Source: CAZRIP01 sp964600165
GTDB lineage: Bacteria; Elusimicrobiota; Elusimicrobia; UBA1565; UBA9628
Assembly: GCA_964600165.1 (NCBI GenBank)
Contig: CAZRIP010000005.1
Location: forward strand, 1 to 64,000
Direction of reading: 5' to 3'
Length of the DNA: 64,000 nucleotides
The position numbers were made by a program, and so were the translations under genes. Positions within the stretch are counted from its first letter, which is position 1. Each line of letters begins with the position of its first letter. Below, piece after piece: positions 58,716-64,000 of this stretch. A model generated the notes under the pieces. The model was not told the origin of the DNA. It saw nothing but the letters and a program-made list of their open reading frames with translations, and made no database searches.

Positions 58716-59470
58716 TTGCGCCGGGCCACGACCTGCATCGAGTCGCGCGTGTCGAGATAGAGGAACTTGTCGCGGATGTCGAGCGCGTCGACGAGCCGCT
58801 CGACCGCGCGGTAGATCGGCCGCGGGTAGTTCGTCAGGCGGCTGAGCCAATAGCCCCACGTGAAGATCCGGCCGTAGGAGCGCGCCTCGACGACCTCGAA
58901 GCCGCAATTGGCCAGCAGGCGAGAGAGCGTGGCGCGCGAGAAGTAATAGACGTGCGCGGGCCGCAGCCCCCACCAGCGCCGGCCGAGCAGGCGCGCCGAG
59001 AGGCTGTCGATGTCCGGCGTGACGAGATAGAGCACGCCGCCCGGCTTGAGAACGCGCGCGAGCTCGGTCACGAGACCTTTTGGGTCGGCCAGGTGTTCGA
59101 TCACGTCGACTAACGCGGCCGCGTCGAAGGACGCCGCCGGGAAGTGCGCTTCCTCGAGGGTCGACGCGGGCACGTCGAGCTTTAAGTTCTCAACGGCGAG
59201 CTTGCGCGCCCAAGCGGACGGTTCGATTCCGACGACCTCGTAGCCGACGCGCGCGGCGTTGAGGAAATAGCCGGCGTTGCAGCCGACCTCGAGCAGCCGC
59301 CCGCGCGGCGCGTGGCGGCGCAGCGCCGAGAGCGAGAGATAGGCGTTCATGCTGCGCGCGTCGGCCTCGGTCACGTAGGTCTCGTCGCTCGACTCGCCGT
59401 AGGCGACGAGGAGTTCGGAGGCTTTGACGCGCGGGCTCGTGTAGATGAGGCCGCAGCCGCGGCAGCGCAC
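58712..59470 (-). CDS. Zinc-ribbon class I SAM methyltransferase (true start unclear)
   Basis: 252 residues counted from the GTG at 59470. LLEVGCNAGYFLNAAR and VVGIEPSAWARKLA form the SAM site; DVIEHLADPKGLVTELARVL and LKPGGVLYLVTPD follow. Just upstream, still in frame, are CNLCGS (59587 downwards) and then CRGCGLIY, the usual N-terminal zinc ribbon of this family, so coding should begin before 59587. No ATG, GTG, TTG or CTG lies in frame between there and the preceding gene's stop at 59610. Methylates a glycan or nucleotide sugar in this cluster, by context. Confidence 0.8.
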   Translation of the reverse strand: MRCRGCGLIYTSPRVKASELLVAYGESSDETYVTEADARSMNAYLSLSALRRHAPRGRLLEVGCNAGYFLNAARVGYEVVGIEPSAWARKLAVENLKLDVPASTLEEAHFPAASFDAAALVDVIEHLADPKGLVTELARVLKPGGVLYLVTPDIDSLSARLLGRRWWGLRPAHVYYFSRATLSRLLANCGFEVVEARSYGRIFTWGYWLSRLTNYPRPIYRAVERLVDALDIRDKFLYLDTRDSMQVVARRK

Positions 59471-59609
59471 GACGCGGCCGTAGGCACCGAACTGGTCCGT
59501 CGTGGCCGTGTAGTGGTGGCCATCGCGGGAAGTGCCGCGCGGTGACTCGAACGCGACGTCGGCTTCACGCGAGCCGCAGAGGTTGCAGAAGACCTCTTCG
59601 AAAAGAGGC

Positions 59610-60722
59610 TCAGCTCGCGGCTCGGGCGTAGAGCTCCTCCCAACGCCTGATCGCTTCGCCGAGTGAGAAGCGCTCGCGCACGCGGCTCCGACCGTTCTCG
59701 CCGAGGCGCCGACGCAGCGCGGGGTCGTCTATGAGCCTGAGCGTGTATTCGAGCAACTCCATCTCGTTCTTGGCCAAAAAGCCGGTCTCGCCGTGAACGA
59801 CGGCGTCGCGGTTGCCGGGTCCGTCCGAGGCGACGACCGGAAGGCCATACGCCATTGCCTCGAGGACGGCGTTGGGAAGGCCGTCCCAGAGCGAATAGTG
59901 CACGACGACATCCAGCTTTCGCAGCGCGCTTTGCGCGGCGGAGCGCTCGAGCCAGCCGGTGATCTCGACTTTGGCGGCGAGATTCATGTTTTCGAGATGC
60001 CGCCGGACCGAGGCCTCGTCGTCGCCGCCGCCGATCCAGACGCAGGTCAGCTTGTTGCGCGAGTCCGTCAGGCGCTGCGAGAGATTGACGAAAGCCTCGG
60101 GTCGGCGCGCGAAGGTCATGCGCCCGCAGCTGCCGACGCGCAGGCCCTCATGCGGCTCGGGCGCCGGGGCATCCGGAATCTGATCGAGGAACGCGTCGCA
60201 AACGACTTCGACCGGCCGGCGCGGCGACAGGGAGCGCGCGAGCTCGCCCTCGCTCTCGGAAACTGCGACGATCAAGCCGATCTTCGATAGCGCTCGCTCG
60301 ACGCCGCGATAAATCGCGCGCGAGAAATCCGAACGATCTTGCTGCAGGAAGCCGTAGCCGTGCGGCGTGTAATATATCGTATTGACGCCGGCGAGCGCGG
60401 CCGCCGACCGCGCCAGAGCGCCGGCCTTCGAGCTGTGCGCGTGCACTACGTCGGGCTTTTCCGCTTTGAACAAGCGATACAGCGCGAGGAAAGCCGAAAA
60501 GTCCCGCAGCGGCGAGATCTCGCGCGTGAGCGCCTCGACGCGCACTGCGTTCTTGGCGCCTTGCGCCAAGGCTTGATAGGCGACAGGATCTGCGCCAGGG
60601 CGTACATTGTAGACGAGCGTGGTCTCGAAGCGCTTAGGATCGAGTCCGTTGCAGAGAGCGGCGACCTGGTTGCCCGTGCCCCCCGGCCCGCCGCACTCGA
60701 TGACTTCGAAGACCTTGATCAT
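59610..60722 (-). CDS. Family 4 glycosyltransferase (GT-B)
   Basis: 370 residues. KVFEVIECGGPGGTGNQVAA is the N-terminal glycine loop; VVHAHSSKAGALARSAAALA is the acceptor-side block. The donor block is VVHYSLWDGLPNAVLEAMAY with GLPVVASDGPGNRDAV. It starts immediately after the neuB stop (TAA then ATG). Its stop is followed in the +1 frame by the zinc-ribbon methyltransferase with no ordinary start. Confidence 0.9.
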   Translation of the reverse strand: MIKVFEVIECGGPGGTGNQVAALCNGLDPKRFETTLVYNVRPGADPVAYQALAQGAKNAVRVEALTREISPLRDFSAFLALYRLFKAEKPDVVHAHSSKAGALARSAAALAGVNTIYYTPHGYGFLQQDRSDFSRAIYRGVERALSKIGLIVAVSESEGELARSLSPRRPVEVVCDAFLDQIPDAPAPEPHEGLRVGSCGRMTFARRPEAFVNLSQRLTDSRNKLTCVWIGGGDDEASVRRHLENMNLAAKVEITGWLERSAAQSALRKLDVVVHYSLWDGLPNAVLEAMAYGLPVVASDGPGNRDAVVHGETGFLAKNEMELLEYTLRLIDDPALRRRLGENGRSRVRERFSLGEAIRRWEELYARAAS

Positions 60723-61742
60723 TTAGCGCAGCATCGCCGGAGTGACGAGCGCATCGGCGGCCGAAGCGCTGCGCAGGGTCTTACCGAGCACTTTCGGTAG
60801 TTCTCGCGGCGACAGGCCGGTGCCTGGGCGCTTGAAGGCGAGGTCTTCCAACCGCAGTTTCGCGCCCGCGGGAAGCGCGCGTGCGAGCACGATGCTGCGT
60901 CGCGCCACCTTCATGATCTCGCGTTCAGGTGGGGTCGGCTGCTTGCGGCCGTCGCCGAGGCTGACGGCGACTTTTTTTAGGCCCGCGCATAGAGTCTTGA
61001 GTTCGCCCGGTGAAAGCGACATGGCGTGATCGGGGCCGGTAAGCCGTTTATCAAGGGTAAAGTGCTTCTCGATGATCCGCGCTCCGAGCGCGGCGGCGGC
61101 GAAAGCGATCTCGAGGCCGAGCGTGTGGTCCGAGTAGCCGGTGGGCAAGGCGAAGGCCTCGGCCAGCGTGCCCATCGCGCGCAGGTTGACGTCTTTGGCG
61201 TTCGCGGGGTAGCTCGAGACGCAGTGCAGCAGCGCTATCGACGGCGCGCCGTTCGCCCTCAAGACTTTCACGGCGCCTTGGACCTCATCGAGAGTGCTCA
61301 TCCCGGTGGAGAGGATCACGGGTTTGCGTTTGCGCGCGATCCGAGAGAGCAGCGGGTCGTTGGTTACTTCGCCGGACGGGATCTTGAAGACCTTCATGCC
61401 GAGAGAGTCGAGGAAGTCGACGCTGCGGTCATCGAAGGGGGTCGACATGAAGACGACCCCGCGTTGCCGGCAGCGCCGGACGACGGCGCGATGGCCTTCG
61501 TCGGAGAGCTGGAGCTTGCGCAGCATCTCGAGCTGAGACTGATTACCGGCGCGCTTCTGGTACTTGGCCTTAGGCGCCGAGGCGGTCGCTAGGTCGTCGG
61601 CCTTAAACGTCTGGAACTTGACGGCGTCGGCTCCGGCCGCGGCGGCGACATCGACGAGCTTCAAGGCCAGAGCAGTCTTGCCGTTATGGTTGACGCCGGC
61701 CTCGGCGACCACGAACGGCCGGCCTTTCGGCAGGAAATCCAT
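60723..61742 (-). CDS. neuB: N-acetylneuraminate synthase family protein (sialic acid synthase)
   Basis: 339 residues. Condenses phosphoenolpyruvate with an N-acetyl-aminohexose to a nonulosonic acid (sialic, legionaminic or pseudaminic type). TIM barrel: FVVAEAGVNHNGKTALALKL, DAVKFQTFKADDLAT, KIPSGEVTNDPLLSRIA, VILSTGMSTLDEVQGAV, LLHCVSSYPA and TGYSDHTLGLEIAF. C-terminal SAF antifreeze-like domain from about 275 (RRSIVLARALPAGAKLRLED). The other nonulosonate genes (neuA, neuC) are not in the window, so the product is not fixed. Confidence 0.92.
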   Translation of the reverse strand: MDFLPKGRPFVVAEAGVNHNGKTALALKLVDVAAAAGADAVKFQTFKADDLATASAPKAKYQKRAGNQSQLEMLRKLQLSDEGHRAVVRRCRQRGVVFMSTPFDDRSVDFLDSLGMKVFKIPSGEVTNDPLLSRIARKRKPVILSTGMSTLDEVQGAVKVLRANGAPSIALLHCVSSYPANAKDVNLRAMGTLAEAFALPTGYSDHTLGLEIAFAAAALGARIIEKHFTLDKRLTGPDHAMSLSPGELKTLCAGLKKVAVSLGDGRKQPTPPEREIMKVARRSIVLARALPAGAKLRLEDLAFKRPGTGLSPRELPKVLGKTLRSASAADALVTPAMLR

Positions 61743-61751
61743 GCGGCGCGC

Positions 61752-63326
61752 TTACGCCTTGACCGGGATCGCCTCGGCGGCGGGGATGTTGCCGAAGCGG
61801 CGCCGGCCTTCTTTGCGGAAATCGGGGAGGCTTGGCTCGCCGTGCAGCGCGCGCCACACCTTCTCGTGCTGGCGGATGCGCTTGATGTCGCCTTCGATCA
61901 AAAGCTCGCGCAGGCCGAGCAGCTCGACCGCCGTGAAGTTCTCGGCGATGACGGCCGTGATCTTAGTCGCGTCGCCGAGATCGAGGATGAACGCCTCCAA
62001 GTCGCCGTCGTACTGTTCCTCGATGGTGGCCCTGTATCGGTAAAACCACTCGGACCCGGGATACGGAGTGGCGAAGAACGGGTTGGCGCGGATTCCGAGA
62101 TGCTTCCAGGCGATCGCGGTGTCGATGATGCTGTCAAAAAACTCGTCGGGAAAGCCGATGATCTGGTTCGGGATCGGGCGGATGCCGGAGGCCATCGTGA
62201 TCTCGATGGCGCGTGCGTTGTTGGCCGGGGTCGCGCCCTTGCCGATATTTTTCAGGACCCGCGACGAGAACGACTCGAGACCGTAGTCGAGGTAGGTGCA
62301 GCCGGCCTGGTACATTCGTTGCAAGACGTCGGAGTTGACGAGGCCGGCGTGGCTCGTGCCGCCCCAGTGTACGCCGTCGCACTTGTCGGGGTCGTGCGGG
62401 ACGTTCTCGCGGATGCACTCGGGCTGCAGGCCTTCCTTGATCCAGAGGTCGCAGATCTCCGGGAGCCACTTGCCGCGCGTGGCCGTGTTCATCGTCATCA
62501 GGTTTTCGTCGAGGAAAGCGACGAAGTCGATGGCGAAGTTCTGCTTGAGATACTTCACCATATTGACGATGTAGCGCGGGCTGTGCCAGCGGATGTCGCG
62601 GTCGAGGGAGAACTCGACGTCGCGTTTGCCGTGCGCGTCCTCGACGACCTTCATGTCGCCGGTCAGGCCCAGGTGGAAGCAGAAGCGGCAGATCAGCGAG
62701 CAGCCGTAGCTCATGTTGATGTCGAGCCGGCGCTTGGCGACCATCGACGTCTCGGACATCAGGATGCCCGAGTTCTTGAAGTAGACGTCGAGTGGAAACA
62801 TCTCGTATGCGGGATAGGGCAGCGTATCGAGATCGCGGATGAGGGGTCGGGCGGCGTTGAAGAGGACTTCGCCGTCGCGCCGGTAACAGATGCCGAGCAC
62901 GTTCTCCCAATCGGACTCGCCGCGTTCTACCTTCGACAGGATCTCGGGCCAGGTCTCGAAGGCCTCGCCGATCACACCGATGTCGACTTGTGGCAGCCAA
63001 GCCATGACCTCGACGGGCAGGCTCGTCAGCACGCCGCCGCCGATGACGATCAGGGATTTGGGCGAAAGCTCGCGCGCGAAGCGCACGATCTTCTTGACGT
63101 AGCCGTAGGCCGTCGTGATGCCGCCCGTGGCGACGACGTCCCACTGGTCGGCCTGAAGGGCTTCCTTGAGGATCGAGTCGTCGGGGCGCCAGGCGTTGCA
63201 GTCGAGTATCTGGACCTGATGCCCGGCCTTGTCGGCCAGGCGCGCGGCGAAGGCGATGCCCATGTGGACGTGCCGGGGCGAGTCCTCGGCACGGATGACC
63301 GGCACGACGAACAGGATTTTCGCCAT
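61752..63326 (-). CDS. B12-binding radical SAM protein
   Basis: 524 residues. N-terminal cobalamin-binding-like Rossmann domain (about 1-140; KILFVVPVIRAEDSPRHVHM, VVATGGITTAYGYVKKIV). The radical SAM cluster is CSLICRFC (C-x3-C-x2-C, about residue 215) in INMSYGCSLICRFCFHLG. A C-terminal alpha-helical extension ends at VKA. Substrate unknown; other members of this class methylate or rearrange sugars, lipids or peptides. It lies 9 nt upstream of neuB, so a modified nonulosonate or a lipid carrier is plausible. TAAAAT lies 10 nt before the ATG. Confidence 0.88.
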   Translation of the reverse strand: MAKILFVVPVIRAEDSPRHVHMGIAFAARLADKAGHQVQILDCNAWRPDDSILKEALQADQWDVVATGGITTAYGYVKKIVRFARELSPKSLIVIGGGVLTSLPVEVMAWLPQVDIGVIGEAFETWPEILSKVERGESDWENVLGICYRRDGEVLFNAARPLIRDLDTLPYPAYEMFPLDVYFKNSGILMSETSMVAKRRLDINMSYGCSLICRFCFHLGLTGDMKVVEDAHGKRDVEFSLDRDIRWHSPRYIVNMVKYLKQNFAIDFVAFLDENLMTMNTATRGKWLPEICDLWIKEGLQPECIRENVPHDPDKCDGVHWGGTSHAGLVNSDVLQRMYQAGCTYLDYGLESFSSRVLKNIGKGATPANNARAIEITMASGIRPIPNQIIGFPDEFFDSIIDTAIAWKHLGIRANPFFATPYPGSEWFYRYRATIEEQYDGDLEAFILDLGDATKITAVIAENFTAVELLGLRELLIEGDIKRIRQHEKVWRALHGEPSLPDFRKEGRRRFGNIPAAEAIPVKA

Positions 63327-63393
63327 GAGGACGTCAATTTTACCAAATAGTTCAGGGGCTGAACAGGCGGTCTCCGACGGGAGACGCTGCGGA

Positions 63394-63491
63394 CTCAACT
63401 CTCCCTAAAGGATACTTTGGCTTTCAACTTAGGCCGGCGTGAGTCGAAAACTCCACCATCGCTGGAGATAGTCGAGTTCGAATATCGATCC
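63394..63491. repeat. Intergenic repeat copy 2
   Basis: Related to 21351-21421: CTCAACTCTCC at its left end, then CACCATCGCTGGAGATAGTC and a terminal GATCC. It contains an extra ~27-bp insertion in the middle, and CTCCA...TGGAG can pair. It lies between divergent genes and includes the -35 box of the FAD oxidoreductase. Confidence 0.55.
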
Positions 63492-63505
63492 AAAAGAGCT
63501 ATTTT
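63477..63505 (+). promoter_or_regulatory. Promoter of the FAD oxidoreductase gene
   Basis: TTCGAA (63477-63482), 17-nt spacer, TATTTT (63500-63505); the ATG is at 63512, 6 nt downstream. Confidence 0.5.
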
Positions 63506-63511
63506 AGCGCG

Positions 63512-64000
63512 ATGGCTCGCTTCGACTATGTCGTGATCGGCGGCGGCGTCGTGGGCTTGTCGATCGCCCGCGAGCTCAAGCGGGCCGAGCCCCAATGCTC
63601 CGCCCTCCTCCTCGAAAAAGAGCGATCTTGCGGTGAGCACGCGAGCGGCCGAAACAGTGGCGTGCTGCACGCGGGCTTCTACTACTCGGCCGACAGCTTG
63701 AAGGCGAAATTCACGCGACAGGGCAACGTCGCGCTGTCAGCCTATTGCGAGGCCAAAGGTATCCCGCTCAATCGCTGTGGCAAGCTCGTCGTCGCGAATG
63801 GTCCGGAGGACCTTGCAACTATGGATGAGTTGCTGCGCCGAGGGAAGGCCAACGGCGTCCCGCTCGAAAAGATCCCCACCGAGGAAGCGGTCAAGATCGA
63901 GCCGCGCGCAAAAACGCACAAATACGCGCTGTGGTCTCCGTCGACGGCGTCGGTCGACCCCAGGCTCGTCGTCGCGGCGATGAAGCAGGATGCCGCCGAC
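63512..64000 (+). CDS. FAD-dependent oxidoreductase, LhgO-like (cut by window edge)
   Basis: 163 residues to the window end. The dinucleotide-binding motif is YVVIGGGVVGLSIARELKRA, and ASGRNSGVLHAGFYYSADSL is characteristic of L-2-hydroxyglutarate dehydrogenases/oxidases in the DAO family. LVVANGPEDLATMDELLRRG and IEPRAKTHKYALWSPSTASV also match. The C-terminal half is missing. It runs divergently from the radical SAM gene. Confidence 0.88.
   Translation, partial: MARFDYVVIGGGVVGLSIARELKRAEPQCSALLLEKERSCGEHASGRNSGVLHAGFYYSADSLKAKFTRQGNVALSAYCEAKGIPLNRCGKLVVANGPEDLATMDELLRRGKANGVPLEKIPTEEAVKIEPRAKTHKYALWSPSTASVDPRLVVAAMKQDAAD

Overview
The window is 64 kb of G+C-rich (roughly two-thirds G+C by eye), very densely packed bacterial chromosome. 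Neighbouring genes often overlap as ATGA, GTGA, TTGA or CTGA, and convergent genes abut or overlap. The content fits a Gram-negative, didermic, type IV pilus-bearing bacterium: a SprA-like outer-membrane protein, lipoproteins, PBP1A, three PilT-type ATPases, exopolysaccharide genes and a sialic acid synthase homologue. The mix suggests a lineage such as Elusimicrobiota, but that placement is inference. No rRNA, tRNA, CRISPR array, integrase or transposase was seen, and no stretch over 300 bases lacks a gene.

Left part (1-22 kb): the end of aroB with aroQ; a MoxR ATPase gene coupled to a DUF58-transglutaminase fusion and a TPR membrane protein; an AT-richer two-gene island (about 6.6-8.2 kb) with a UDG-like protein and a zinc-ribbon membrane protein; then a seven-gene leftward operon nadD/yqeK - LytR_C - pilT - cyclic-nucleotide-binding protein - rsfS - pilT - argS. 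After it come a DUF1015 protein, a GT2, a TMTC-like TPR membrane protein, dusB, a 2-hydroxyacid dehydrogenase and a DJ-1/PfpI protein.

Middle part (22-47 kb): alpha-glucan phosphorylase, a GT39-like membrane protein, a ferredoxin-NADP reductase, a small exported kinase-like protein, nucleotide-sugar genes (ugd, a UDP-xylose-type decarboxylase and a second NDP-sugar dehydrogenase), a PAS histidine kinase, a third pilT, comF, PBP1A, two lipoproteins, an internally deleted mini receiver next to an intact response regulator, a GT51-like protein lacking its catalytic core, an ECF sigma/anti-sigma pair, an exported nucleotidyltransferase-like protein and a HEAT-repeat protein.

Right part (46.8-64 kb): a methyltransferase gene between inverted repeats, a 1933-residue SprA-like protein, then a leftward exopolysaccharide/glycan cluster (GT4, polyprenyl glycosylphosphotransferase, acyltransferase, GT2, O-antigen ligase/polymerase, zinc-ribbon methyltransferase, GT4, NeuB, B12-binding radical SAM protein), and the start of an FAD oxidoreductase.

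Regulation can be read from the DNA. Several genes have TTGACA-17-TATAAT-type promoters with the -10 only 5-10 nt before the start codon, implying leaderless or nearly leaderless mRNAs. A second motif, GTAAGTTT-N13/14-GGTAT(C/T), lies upstream of the ECF sigma gene, the GT51-like gene and the HEAT-repeat gene and looks like an autoregulated ECF regulon. The strongest novelty candidates are this regulon, the SprA-like protein outside an obvious T9SS locus, the mini receiver, and the exported kinase-like and nucleotidyltransferase-like proteins.
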